34,261 nucleotides of DNA from UBA10646 sp046296295 (lineage in GTDB: Bacteria; Bacteroidota; Bacteroidia; Chitinophagales; Chitinophagaceae). Shown one piece after another: positions 8,584-16,980 of the stretch. How positions within the stretch are numbered: the first letter of the stretch is position 1; every line of letters begins with the position of its first letter. Location of the stretch: positions 1-34,261 of the forward strand of contig JBKBLG010000020.1 of NCBI GenBank assembly GCA_046296295.1, in the 5' to 3' direction. The position numbers and the translations under genes were made by a program. The notes beneath the pieces were generated by a model. The model ran no database searches and was not told the origin of the DNA. It worked only from the letters and a program-made list of their open reading frames with translations.

Positions 8584-8921
8584 AGCAATGGATTTTAGTT
8601 AAACACTGCGTTAATATTATCTACGAATTCTGCTTTGCGACAGTTTCGTTTGAACAGCTGTACATCCACAAAAAGATAAAAACCGTGTAGGTAGCGTGTA
8701 ACAAATTACTTGCCGCTACAGCAGTAGGCTCTTACATTAGGATATTGGCTATTCGAAAATGCTTTTAACAGCAGCTTTTCAATTGGATAACACAAACCTA
8801 CTACGGCCCAAAAAAGTGTACAAATTTAAAGACAGCTTACACCCGATTGGGATAACATACGAGCCAATACAAGCTTGGTACTTACTCTACGTTATATTTG
8901 CACCCTTAATGCAAGCAATAG
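8584..8921. other. 338-bp divergent intergenic region
   Basis: It lies between the small membrane gene (minus) and pheT (plus). It holds the pheT promoter near its right end. I see no tRNA, no T-tract terminator and no copy of the CATTTRCC-GNAA-GGY element. A 59-codon reading frame (8759-8938) overlaps the pheT start but has no family features. Confidence 0.6.
8893..8900 (+). promoter_or_regulatory. -7 box of the pheT promoter
   Basis: TATATTTG is an exact match to the Bacteroidota -7 consensus TAnnTTTG, ending 21 nt before the pheT ATG. A possible -33 TTGG lies at 8875, though the spacing is short. Confidence 0.6.
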
Positions 8922-11345
8922 ATGACGATTTCTTATAAATGGCTCAGCCAATACTTACCAGAAACCATTGAACCTGAAAAACTAAGCAAAATACTTACCG
9001 CTATTGGCTTAGAAGTAGAAAGCATGGAGCCTTACGAACAAGTGAAAGGCAGCTTACAAGGCTTAGTTATTGGCAAGGTTGTAACCTGCGAGCAGCACCC
9101 AAATGCCGATAAGCTTAAACTTACCACTGTAAATGTTGGTAGCGAGACATTGCTCAAAATTGTGTGTGGAGCGCCCAACGTTGCTGTTGGACAAACCGTT
9201 GTTGTAGCACCAGTTGGAACCACCATTTACCCTACTAATGGTGAGCCGCTTACCATGAAACTCGCTAAAATTCGAGGCGAAGAAAGCCAAGGCATGATTT
9301 GTGCCGAAGATGAAATTGGCTTGGGTAATAGTCATGCAGGTATTATGATTTTACCCGATGAGTTAACAGCCGGAATGCCTGCTGCCGATTACTTTAAACC
9401 TTACAGCGATACCATATTTGAAATTGGCCTCACACCCAACCGTATGGATGCTATGAGCCACTTAGGTGTAGCTCGCGATGTATGTGCTTATCTTACGCAC
9501 CATCATAAAAAAGAGCTACGCGTCAAACAACCGAACGCCAACGGTTACAAAGCCGATAACCAAAATCTACCGATACAAGTAACGGTAGAAAACACCGAAG
9601 CCTGTCCACGTTATGCCGGCGTAACCATTAGCAATGTGAAAGTAACAGCATCGCCACAATGGTTGCAAAACGCTTTACTAAGTATTGGTCTGCGACCCAT
9701 TAACAATATTGTAGATGTTACCAACTACATCTTACACGAAACAGGGCAACCCTTACATGCGTTCGATGCCGCTGCCATCAAAGGCAATCAGGTGATTGTA
9801 AAAACATTACCAGCTGACACCAAGTTCGTAACACTCGATGAAAAAGAACGTAACCTTACGGTAAATGATCTCATGATATGCAACGCCGAAGCACCTATGT
9901 GTATCGGTGGCGTATTTGGCGGATTACACAGCGGTGTTACAGAACAAACCACCAGCATTTTCTTAGAAAGTGCATGCTTTAATCCAACTTACATTAGAAG
10001 AACATCAGTGCATCACCAACTTCGTACAGATGCTGCCACTCGCTTTGAAAAAGGAGTTGATATTTCGCAAACGGTACAAGTATTAAAGCGTGCTGCATTA
10101 CTGATTAAAGAAGTAGCAGGCGGCGATATTAGCAGTGATATTGTAGATATTTATCCAAAACCGAAAGACAAGCTGCAGCTTGCGCTTAAGCATCATTATC
10201 TCAAAAAGCTCTCAGGCAAAAACTACCACCCCGATGCTGTAAAACGCATTTTAACAGCCTTGGGCTTTGAAATTGTGAAAGAAGGGATGGATGAACTTTG
10301 GGTGAATGTGCCATACAGCAAACCCGATGTTACGTTACAAGCCGATATTGTAGAAGAAATTCTTCGCATTGATGGTCTTGACAATGTTGAAATTCCCGAG
10401 AAAATTACCATTGCACCGGCAGTAGAAACATTATCCCTCAAAGAACAACTCCGCGAAAAAATAGCCAACTATTTGGTTGGTCAGGGCTATAACGAAATAT
10501 TGACGAATAGCATCACTAACAGTGCTTATTTTACCGAAAGGGTATTATCAAACACAGTACACATGCTCAACAATTTGAGTGTTGAGTTGAATGTATTACG
10601 TCCGAACATGTTGCCCACAGGCTTAGAAACCATAGCACACAACCTGAACCGTAGGCAAGGCAATCTTACCTTATTTGAATTTGGTAAAACCTACCATACC
10701 GAAGGTGTTGGCAACTATAACGAGGTTGAACATCTATGTATTTACCTTACGGGAAATACACACGCCGACACTTGGGTTAGCAAAGGCAAGCCGCAAGATT
10801 TTTTTCACCTGAAAGGTATAGTAAGCGCCGTATTACAGCTTTGTGGCCTACAAGATGTATCGCTTATACACGATACAACAGCAGCAGGTGTAGTATTATC
10901 AATCGTAACACAAAAGCAAGTAATAGGCACCCTACAAATTGTACCTACGTCACAACTGCAGCAAATGGGTATTAAGCAACCTGTTTTTGCAGCCGATATT
11001 AGCTTCAACACATTAATGCAATTGGTTGAAAAGCAACGCATCAGCTACAAAGAATTGAACAAATTTCCGGCTGTGCAACGCGATTTAGCATTGGTAGTAC
11101 CAAGTACAACCACATACGAGCAGCTAGAAGCTGTTACCAAAAAATACCGTATTCAAAAACTCAAACGCATGCGCTTGTTCGATGTGTTTGAAAGCGACAA
11201 ATTAGGTGTTGGCAAAAAATCGATGGCGATTAACTTTAGCTTTGAAGACGATGAAAAAACCCTTACCGACAAAGAAATAGATAGTATGATGCAAAAGCTC
11301 ATACAAGGTTTTGAAAAAGAAGTAAATGCTGAAATACGTAAATAA
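8922..11345 (+). CDS. pheT: Phenylalanine--tRNA ligase beta subunit
   Basis: 807 residues, full length for bacterial PheT. Domains in order: an N-terminal tRNA-binding OB domain (about 40-150, with HPNADKLKLT and IVCGAPNV), the B3/B4 editing domain (about 210-395, with RPINNIVDVTNY and TRFEKGVD), B5 (about 405-480, YHPDAVKRIL ... DVTLQADIVEE), the catalytic-like core, and the anticodon-binding ferredoxin-fold FDX-ACB at the end (about 715-806, FPAVQRDLALVV). With PheS it charges tRNA-Phe; pheS is not in this window. The coiled-coil gene follows 6 nt after the stop and then zapA, so the three form an operon ending at the terminator at 11956. Two copies of the dispersed repeat lie inside the gene. 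Confidence 0.97.
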   Translation: MTISYKWLSQYLPETIEPEKLSKILTAIGLEVESMEPYEQVKGSLQGLVIGKVVTCEQHPNADKLKLTTVNVGSETLLKIVCGAPNVAVGQTVVVAPVGTTIYPTNGEPLTMKLAKIRGEESQGMICAEDEIGLGNSHAGIMILPDELTAGMPAADYFKPYSDTIFEIGLTPNRMDAMSHLGVARDVCAYLTHHHKKELRVKQPNANGYKADNQNLPIQVTVENTEACPRYAGVTISNVKVTASPQWLQNALLSIGLRPINNIVDVTNYILHETGQPLHAFDAAAIKGNQVIVKTLPADTKFVTLDEKERNLTVNDLMICNAEAPMCIGGVFGGLHSGVTEQTTSIFLESACFNPTYIRRTSVHHQLRTDAATRFEKGVDISQTVQVLKRAALLIKEVAGGDISSDIVDIYPKPKDKLQLALKHHYLKKLSGKNYHPDAVKRILTALGFEIVKEGMDELWVNVPYSKPDVTLQADIVEEILRIDGLDNVEIPEKITIAPAVETLSLKEQLREKIANYLVGQGYNEILTNSITNSAYFTERVLSNTVHMLNNLSVELNVLRPNMLPTGLETIAHNLNRRQGNLTLFEFGKTYHTEGVGNYNEVEHLCIYLTGNTHADTWVSKGKPQDFFHLKGIVSAVLQLCGLQDVSLIHDTTAAGVVLSIVTQKQVIGTLQIVPTSQLQQMGIKQPVFAADISFNTLMQLVEKQRISYKELNKFPAVQRDLALVVPSTTTYEQLEAVTKKYRIQKLKRMRLFDVFESDKLGVGKKSMAINFSFEDDEKTLTDKEIDSMMQKLIQGFEKEVNAEIRK
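9853..9867 (-). repeat. CATTTRCC-GNAA-GGY element, copy 6 (inside pheT)
   Basis: On the minus strand CATTTACCGTAAGGT. In the pheT frame it encodes NLTVND. Confidence 0.75.
10738..10759 (-). repeat. CATTTRCC-GNAA-GGY element, copy 7 (inside pheT)
   Basis: A long imperfect palindrome. Outer arms GTATTT/AAATAC flank CCC-GTAA-GGT on the minus strand, with one internal mismatch (C and T). In the pheT frame it encodes part of IYLTGNT. Confidence 0.65.
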
Positions 11346-11351
11346 CGATTT

Positions 11352-11645
11352 ATGAACACAGATGCAGCAGGCTTGCAACTTTCGCAGCTCGAAGCCAAAG
11401 TACAACAGTTGGTTACGGCCTATGCCGAACTACAGAAAAAGCATGCTGCTTTAGAAAAAGACAATGCACTGCTGCAACAACAAATACAACAACAACAAAC
11501 CATTAATCAACAATTACAAGCGCAAGTACAGGTGATGAAATTGGGTGTACAAGATTGGGGACCTGAGCAACGCAAAGCACTTCAGAAAACCATAGATACC
11601 TATTTGAAAGATATTGAAAAATGCCTGAGCCTGTTGAATGCATAA
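11352..11645 (+). CDS. ZapB-like coiled-coil protein next to zapA
   Basis: 97 residues, almost entirely helical. From about residue 10 to 62 there are heptad-like Leu/Gln-rich repeats (LSQLEAKVQQLV, ALEKDNALLQQQIQQQQ), typical of a dimeric coiled coil. A shorter helical tail follows (RKALQKTIDTYLKDIEKCL). No enzyme motif is present. It starts 6 nt after pheT and ends 2 nt before the zapA start, so it is translationally linked to both. The size, coiled coil and partner suggest a ZapB-like cell-division accessory protein. That role is inferred from context because coiled coils give little family signal. Confidence 0.75.
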   Translation: MNTDAAGLQLSQLEAKVQQLVTAYAELQKKHAALEKDNALLQQQIQQQQTINQQLQAQVQVMKLGVQDWGPEQRKALQKTIDTYLKDIEKCLSLLNA

Positions 11646-11647
11646 CT

Positions 11648-11938
11648 ATGACAGAAACACTAATTCCAATTAATATTGTTATTGGCGACCGCACTTACCG
11701 TATTAAAATTGCGCCACAAGACGAAGGGCAGGTACGTGCAACACTAAAGCTTGTGAACGAAAAAATTCTAACGTTCAAAACTGAGTTTGCCGGCAAAGAC
11801 ATGCAAGACTACATTGCCATGGTACTCATTTGGTTGGCTACCGAACAACAACGCGATGTGAAAGATACCGTACAACTGTATCAGTTTGAAAATACTATTG
11901 CCAAACTGAATGCACAAATAGATAAGTTACTTACGTAA
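11648..11938 (+). CDS. zapA: Cell division protein ZapA
   Basis: 96 residues from the ATG at 11648. An upstream in-frame ATG at 11621 would overlap the preceding gene, so the later start, 2 nt after that stop, is preferred. The N-terminal beta-hairpin (IPINIVIGDRTYRIKI) is followed by a globular helix (EGQVRATLKLVNEKI) and a long C-terminal helix (MVLIWLATEQQRD ... NTIAKLNAQIDKLL). This is the ZapA fold, which forms tetramers that cross-link FtsZ protofilaments at the septum. It is the last gene of the pheT operon. In many Bacteroidota zapA is followed by rny; here a terminator follows instead. Confidence 0.85.
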   Translation: MTETLIPINIVIGDRTYRIKIAPQDEGQVRATLKLVNEKILTFKTEFAGKDMQDYIAMVLIWLATEQQRDVKDTVQLYQFENTIAKLNAQIDKLLT

Positions 11939-11955
11939 CGATTGTAGTTCCAACC

Positions 11956-11992
11956 AACAAAAAAGCTCCGCTTGAGGCGGAGCTTTTTTGTT
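11956..11992. terminator. Bidirectional intrinsic terminator between zapA and the minus-strand T9SS gene
   Basis: A near-perfect stem with GCTCCGC/GCGGAGC at its core, extended on both sides by AACAAAAAA and TTTTTTGTT around a short TTGAG loop. It terminates both convergent units. This is the only convergent gap in the window without a CATTTRCC-GNAA-GGY copy. Confidence 0.9.
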
Positions 11993-12013
11993 ACAATAAC
12001 ATCATGCTGCAGT

Positions 12014-13519
12014 TTATTTCACAAACTTACCTGCTGCTAATAATGAATTGTTATGCAATAGCAACAACTGATAGCTACCTTGCGGTAAATGCGCTACGCT
12101 CAACTGTAATAGGTTACTGCCGGCTAGGTTAATGCCGCTCTGCTGGTACACCACCTGTCCTTTGCTGTCTATCACCCTTGCTGCTAACTGTCCTTTCACT
12201 GGTTGACTTAACTGTACACTTAATTGGCTCTGTACCGGGTTCGGGTATAAGCTTAGTTCTATGCTGCTTGCCTTGCCATTCAACTTCGCTACCGCACTGT
12301 ACTTGTAGCTACCATCGGCAGCTGTTGCTTTCACGCGGTAGTATACTACTGTGCTGATGGCTTGGTTGTCGGTGTAGCTATAGCTTACTGCTTGGTTGCT
12401 TTGTTGGCTCGCTACACTGCCTACTGCTTTGTAGTTGCGACCATCGGTGCTGCGTTCTACCGTATAGCTTACGACTTGCTTATCGCTGCCTACCGTCCAT
12501 ATCACATCTGCTGCTTTGTTATCTTGTTTCGCCTTGGCGTAGATAGCAGTGAAGTTCGTAGGTAAGGTGGCGCTACCGAATTGCAGCACAGTATTTTCAT
12601 GTCCAACGGCCCAACCGCGATTTGGACTAATTAGAAAAATATCTCTTAAAAGGGAAGTTGTTCCTGAAATTAAACTTACCCACGTAGCTCCTCCGTCTGT
12701 AGATTGAATAATGGTACCATTCTCTCCTACTGCCCAGCCCAACATAGAAGATGCAAAATGAACTCTAAAAAGTACATTGGTTGTGCCAGCGTTAGTGCTT
12801 GGAGTCCATGTAGCACCACCGTTACTTGTACGAATGATGGTGCCATTATCACCAATTGCCCAACCAGTTGTACTATTGATAAAAAAAACATCTCTTAAAA
12901 TAGTAGTTGTGTTCGAAGCTTGTTGTACCCAAGTACTACCGCCATTAGATGTTCTTAAAACTACTCCATTACTACCAACAGCCCAACCGTTATTGGCATC
13001 TACAAAACAAACAGCATTCAAAGATAGTTGAAAGATATTAGGCCAACCACCAGATTGATTAACCCAGGTATTACCGCTATCGGTTGTTCTCCACAACCCC
13101 ACACCAGTACCACCTCCAAGTAACCAACCTGTACCAGCTGAAATAAAGGAAAAATCTCTAATTACTTGGAAACCGACAGTTGCCGAAGAAGTCCATGATG
13201 CTCCACCGTTAGTGGTTCTAAAGGCCTGTCCTAGGTCTCGTACTGCCCAAACCGTACTATCATTGATTGCTTGAACACCTATAAACCCTATGCCATCATA
13301 AAAAATGTTTCTAGACCAATTAGCGCCTCCATCGTTAGTTGTAAAAATTCGGCCACCGCTAGAAGAAACACACCAGCCCTTGGATGGATTAGAAAATGAA
13401 ACCCCCGAGAGATACATGTTTTGCTCTATACCGTTACTACTATTTATCCAGCCTTGACAAAAAGACAAGTTAGCCATTAATAAAAGAAAACAAGTTTGAA
13501 TGAGTATTCTTCTTATCAT
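12014..13519 (-). CDS. T9SS protein with YCF48/BNR-type beta-propeller repeats
   Basis: 501 residues. Signal peptide at about 1-22 (MIRRILIQTCFLLLMANLSF). Residues about 30-315 hold at least six repeats of a propeller-blade motif of the type GWAVG..G.I.RTSNGGATW (for example GRIFTTNDGGANW, GVVLRTSNGGSTW, GTIIQSTDGGATW). This is the pattern of YCF48/photosystem II stability-factor-like and BNR-repeat proteins. A fibronectin-like module follows (SYTVERSTDGRNY ... YYRVKATAADGS), then a T9SS sorting domain (LSLYPNPVQS ... HLPQGSYQLLL ... AAGKFVK). It is predicted to be exported and cell-surface attached; the ligand is unknown. The last roughly 190 codons look richer in G and C than the propeller codons and resemble the tail of the 976-aa protein. 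Confidence 0.88.
   Translation of the reverse strand: MIRRILIQTCFLLLMANLSFCQGWINSSNGIEQNMYLSGVSFSNPSKGWCVSSSGGRIFTTNDGGANWSRNIFYDGIGFIGVQAINDSTVWAVRDLGQAFRTTNGGASWTSSATVGFQVIRDFSFISAGTGWLLGGGTGVGLWRTTDSGNTWVNQSGGWPNIFQLSLNAVCFVDANNGWAVGSNGVVLRTSNGGSTWVQQASNTTTILRDVFFINSTTGWAIGDNGTIIRTSNGGATWTPSTNAGTTNVLFRVHFASSMLGWAVGENGTIIQSTDGGATWVSLISGTTSLLRDIFLISPNRGWAVGHENTVLQFGSATLPTNFTAIYAKAKQDNKAADVIWTVGSDKQVVSYTVERSTDGRNYKAVGSVASQQSNQAVSYSYTDNQAISTVVYYRVKATAADGSYKYSAVAKLNGKASSIELSLYPNPVQSQLSVQLSQPVKGQLAARVIDSKGQVVYQQSGINLAGSNLLQLSVAHLPQGSYQLLLLHNNSLLAAGKFVK
12076..12091 (-). repeat. CATTTRCC-GNAA-GGY element, copy 8 (GCAA, inside T9SS gene)
   Basis: On the minus strand CATTTACCGCAAGGTA, in the coding frame HLPQG of the T9SS sorting motif. 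Confidence 0.8.
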
Positions 13520-13534
13520 AATATAATTTTATTT

Positions 13535-13542
13535 CAAAAGTA
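13535..13542 (-). promoter_or_regulatory. -7 box upstream of the propeller T9SS gene
   Basis: On the minus strand TACTTTTG matches TAnnTTTG and ends 15 nt before the ATG at 13519. The 26-bp palindrome at 13561-13586 overlaps the expected -33 region. Confidence 0.5.
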
Positions 13543-13560
13543 TACCAAGCGTGTACTGCA

Positions 13561-13586
13561 TAAAATACCAACAAGTTGGTATTTTA
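13561..13586. promoter_or_regulatory. 26-bp perfect palindrome upstream of the propeller T9SS gene (candidate operator)
   Basis: 12-bp arms TAAAATACCAAC/GTTGGTATTTTA around AA. It is centred about 30 nt upstream of the -7 box at 13542, so a protein bound here would meet RNA polymerase. It could instead be a structured RNA, but no T-tract follows on the minus strand. Confidence 0.45.
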
Positions 13587-13605
13587 TGGCATGATATAAA
13601 TAAAA

Positions 13606-13648
13606 AATCAGCTATATGGGCGGTCTAAGGCCGCCCATATAGCTGATT
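13606..13648 (-). terminator. Strong intrinsic terminator after the tricorn-like protease
   Basis: 18-bp perfect arms (AATCAGCTATATGGGCGG and its complement) around a 7-nt loop. On the minus strand the stem is followed by TTTTTT. It lies about 40 nt past the stop at 13687. Confidence 0.9.
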
Positions 13649-13661
13649 ACATCTTATCCAT

Positions 13662-13681
13662 CATTTACCGAAAGGTAAATG
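13662..13681 (+). repeat. CATTTRCC-GNAA-GGY element, copy 9 (GAAA, fully symmetric)
   Basis: A perfect 8-bp stem CATTTACC/GGTAAATG around GAAA, 5 nt downstream of the tricorn-like protease stop. This is the most complete hairpin of the family. Confidence 0.9.
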
Positions 13682-13686
13682 ACCTA

Positions 13687-16600
13687 CTATTTATTACCCA
13701 ATGCTTGTAGCAAAGCTTTAACAGCCGCTTCAAGTTGTTGATCAACACCTTTCACTACTTGTTCTGGTGCATTTAAAACTAAGATATCGGGTTGTGTTTG
13801 ACTATTTTCTAAGTAGCGACCATCGTTGGCTTTTACCCCTACTGTTGGGGCACCCCAACGTATGCCGCTATCCATTAACGATTCCCATGCAGCGAACGAG
13901 CAAGTGCCTGGCACGGGTGCACCTACCAACTTACCAATCTGCTGATCAATTACCATAAACGAGTAACAATGTCCATCGCTATAGTTGGCTTCGTTGGCTA
14001 GTGAAATACTAGGCTTCGTCCAACGGAAATTGGGTTCATAACCGTTGCTACGAATATCATTGGTGTAATCCATAAACTTTTTACCACTGAGAAAGGTTGC
14101 TAAATCGGCCACCAAATCGCCACCACCATTGTTGCGTGTATCTACTACAATAGCTTGTTTATGAAAGTACTTACCCATCATTTCTTCGTAGGTAGTTCTA
14201 AACACGCCATCACTCATACCTGGGATATGTACATAGCCTAAAGCACCTTTACTTAAGCGTTCTACCTCATCGGCATTACGCTTTACCCAACGCTTATATA
14301 AAAGATTGTTTTCTTCTCCCAAGCTTACAGGTTTCACCACAATTTCGCGACGCGTATCATTTTGCCGTAAGGCGAGTAATACTTGCTTTCCAACCTTGCG
14401 ATTCAAGTACAGTGCTACATCTGTATTGGCCGTAATGGTTTCGCCATCAATAGCTTCAATAATGGTGCCTGCGGTAATGTTGAAGCCTGCTTTATCGAGT
14501 GGACCACCTTTGATTACTTCTTCAATACGAACACCATCGCCTGTGTAATTGGCATCGTAGATAACACCTAACGATGCAGTAACATCACCATTCGGATTGA
14601 AGTTACTATAAGCAGCGCCACTGTGGCTTACGTTAAGCTCGCCAAGTAGTTCGCTAAGCATTTCTGCCAATTCGTACATGTTACCAATAGAGCTGATATA
14701 AGCATCGTAATCGGGCTTGAGGCCATCCCAATCGGCACCGTGGTAAGTGTTGGTATAAAATGTTTTTTTGGTTCTACGCCAAACATGATCGAGCATGGCT
14801 TGACGCTCTCTGTTAACATCAACCATCATTTCACCATTAATAGCAATACGATCTTGCTTGGTGCTTGTTGGATCTAACTTAATAATGCTACCATCGGTAC
14901 TAATAAAAATATTTTTCTGTTCTTTATCCCACACCATACTTGCGAAACCTGCATTAAGTGGTACTAGCATTTTAGTTTCACGTGTACGTAAGTTGGTAGT
15001 CCACAAATTCATGCCCCGTTCAAAACGAGCAAGGTAGTAGAGGGTTTCACCATCTTTACTTACAAGCGCATCGCCCATGCTAGAGGAATGAATGGTAAGT
15101 TTAGATTTACGTTGTGCTAAGCCATCCCAATCAATAATAACAGTGTCTTTAGATGCTTTTTTATTCTTAGATGTATCGGCTTTTGCTTGCTTTTCTTCAA
15201 GTTCTTTGGCTAAGGTCGCTTCATCTTTAGTGAGTTTGAATTTATCCCATGCTTCTTGTGCAAAAAACATAGCGTAGGCATCGCTTTGCGAACCGCCACT
15301 CATAGCTGCTCCGCGTAGGCCATCACGATTGCTAAGCCAAATCATGGCTTTGCCACCCATCGCCCAACGTGGACGATAATCATTAAATCCGCTTTCTGTC
15401 AGATTCACAATTTTGCTACCATCTGCACTTACCAAGCCAACTTCGCCTACAGCACTACCCGGTACTGCATAATCAAACAATAACCATTGATCATCGGGGC
15501 TCCATTGAAAGTATTGATCGTTCTCTGTCCATGCGAAAATGTGTGCTGTTGATAATATTGTTCTCGATTTTTTAGTAGCAAGATTCAAGATGCGTAACTG
15601 ATTACGATTTTCTATATAGGCTAGTTCTTTACCATTATTGCTGTACACTGGTTGGGTATTATCGTTAGCATTATCGAGTACAGGCGTTTCTTTAAGTAAA
15701 GTAGCATTGAAAAAATAAGCTTCTTCTTTGCGAACTCTTTTAGTTTCGTAAATACTCCATTTATTGTTACGCTCCGAAGCATAAATAAGCGATTGTCCGT
15801 CGGGAGAAAACTGTACACCTACTTCTTGTTCCGGGGTATTGGTAATACGTTTGGTGAAGCCACCTTCTACACTATTTACAAATACTTCGCCTCTAAAAAT
15901 AAATGCAACTTCTTTACCATTAGGCGACACAGCAATACTGCCACCGCTGTTAACGCGTACCAACTGCTCGCTGTTACTATGAGCATCGGCAATTACATTA
16001 ATGTTGACTTTTTTGGGGCTGCCATTAGGCTGCATGGTATATAATTCGCCATCGTAACTAAAACAGAGTAAACCATTGTTCGCTGCTGTTAAAAACCGTA
16101 CAGGATGTTTTTTAAACTTAGTTACTTGCTGTGAATTGCTTCCATTAGCTGCCATTTTGTACACATTAAAACTACCACTAGCTTCACTGAGGTAGTAAAT
16201 AGCTTTATCACCTTCTGCAAAAACAGGTGTTCTATCTTCACCCGCAAAGTTGGTTAGTTTGGTATGCTTACCAGTAGCAACATCGTACAGCCAAATATCT
16301 CTGGCAACAGAAGATGTTTGGTGCTTACGCCAAGCATTCTCCTGCCCTTTTTTATCGTGATATAAAAATTGAGTGCCTTTTGTATTAAAGCGAATATCTT
16401 CTGCCGGCGTTCCTAATATTTGCTTAGGGCGGCCACCCGTTACTGCAACTTGATACAATTCGGGCATATAACTTGTAGGATATAACCGACTATTGGCAAC
16501 ATCGCCACGAGTAGCTCCGAACACTACAAATTTACCATCAGGTGTAAAATCATAAGGATACTCATTGGTTGAATGATAGGTTATACGCTGTGCTGTTCCA

Positions 16601-16893
16601 CCATTGGCAGCAATCACAAACACATCAAAGTTACCATAACGGTCGCTGGCAAAAGCAAGCTGCTTACCATCGCGGCTCCAAACAGGCATGAAGTCGTGAG
16701 CTTCGTGCATGGTGAGTATGGTAGCATTACCACCACTTGCCGGCACTGTATAAATATCGCCTTTATACGTAAAAGCAATGGTAGTACCATCGGGCGAAAT
16801 AGCAGCATAACGCAGCCATTTAGGTGCGGTTTGGGCTTGTAATGCAGTGCTTGCGAACATGGCAACCGCCGTGAAAAACTTCATCAACTTCAT
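13687..16893 (-). CDS. Tricorn-like S41 protease (secreted beta-propeller peptidase)
   Basis: 1068 residues. Signal peptide at about 1-20 (MKLMKFFTAVAMFASTALQA). Residues about 25-600 carry WD40-like PD40 propeller blades (ISPDGTTIAFTYKG, VWSRDGKQLAFASDR, SPDGQSLIYASER). A Lys/Ala-rich linker lies near 560-600. A PDZ domain is at about 750-830 (GVRIEEVIKGGPLDKAGF ... IIEAIDGE) and the C-terminal S41 peptidase domain at about 850-1060 (VVDTRNNGGGDLVADL). Ser972 in NYSDGH aligns with the tricorn nucleophile. Tricorn proteases degrade oligopeptides; with a signal peptide this homologue should act in the periplasm. It appears monocistronic, with terminator and repeat directly after it. Catalytic alignment is by eye. 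Confidence 0.92.
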   Translation of the reverse strand: MKLMKFFTAVAMFASTALQAQTAPKWLRYAAISPDGTTIAFTYKGDIYTVPASGGNATILTMHEAHDFMPVWSRDGKQLAFASDRYGNFDVFVIAANGGTAQRITYHSTNEYPYDFTPDGKFVVFGATRGDVANSRLYPTSYMPELYQVAVTGGRPKQILGTPAEDIRFNTKGTQFLYHDKKGQENAWRKHQTSSVARDIWLYDVATGKHTKLTNFAGEDRTPVFAEGDKAIYYLSEASGSFNVYKMAANGSNSQQVTKFKKHPVRFLTAANNGLLCFSYDGELYTMQPNGSPKKVNINVIADAHSNSEQLVRVNSGGSIAVSPNGKEVAFIFRGEVFVNSVEGGFTKRITNTPEQEVGVQFSPDGQSLIYASERNNKWSIYETKRVRKEEAYFFNATLLKETPVLDNANDNTQPVYSNNGKELAYIENRNQLRILNLATKKSRTILSTAHIFAWTENDQYFQWSPDDQWLLFDYAVPGSAVGEVGLVSADGSKIVNLTESGFNDYRPRWAMGGKAMIWLSNRDGLRGAAMSGGSQSDAYAMFFAQEAWDKFKLTKDEATLAKELEEKQAKADTSKNKKASKDTVIIDWDGLAQRKSKLTIHSSSMGDALVSKDGETLYYLARFERGMNLWTTNLRTRETKMLVPLNAGFASMVWDKEQKNIFISTDGSIIKLDPTSTKQDRIAINGEMMVDVNRERQAMLDHVWRRTKKTFYTNTYHGADWDGLKPDYDAYISSIGNMYELAEMLSELLGELNVSHSGAAYSNFNPNGDVTASLGVIYDANYTGDGVRIEEVIKGGPLDKAGFNITAGTIIEAIDGETITANTDVALYLNRKVGKQVLLALRQNDTRREIVVKPVSLGEENNLLYKRWVKRNADEVERLSKGALGYVHIPGMSDGVFRTTYEEMMGKYFHKQAIVVDTRNNGGGDLVADLATFLSGKKFMDYTNDIRSNGYEPNFRWTKPSISLANEANYSDGHCYSFMVIDQQIGKLVGAPVPGTCSFAAWESLMDSGIRWGAPTVGVKANDGRYLENSQTQPDILVLNAPEQVVKGVDQQLEAAVKALLQALGNK
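14361..14373 (+). repeat. CATTTRCC-GNAA-GGY element, copy 10 (GCC/GGC, inside tricorn gene)
   Basis: TTTGCCGTAAGGC on the plus strand, opposite the coding direction. The gene frame reads ALRQN here. The outer CATTT is imperfect. Confidence 0.65.
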
Positions 16894-16980
16894 AACTGAA
16901 ATTTGTTATTTGGCTCAAAATAATCAACCTTATCCCTTATTGGTATATCTATGTGACAAACGGCCTTTTCTCTCGGTGGT

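Noticed and set aside
8584..8921. tRNA or small RNA gene in the largest intergenic gap
   Set aside because: No cloverleaf, T-loop consensus or terminator could be found by reading both strands.
8759..8938. 59-codon plus-strand frame upstream of and overlapping pheT, considered as a pheT leader peptide
   Set aside because: It has no run of Phe codons, no terminator follows it, and it contains the pheT -7 box and the pheT start, so it is most likely chance.
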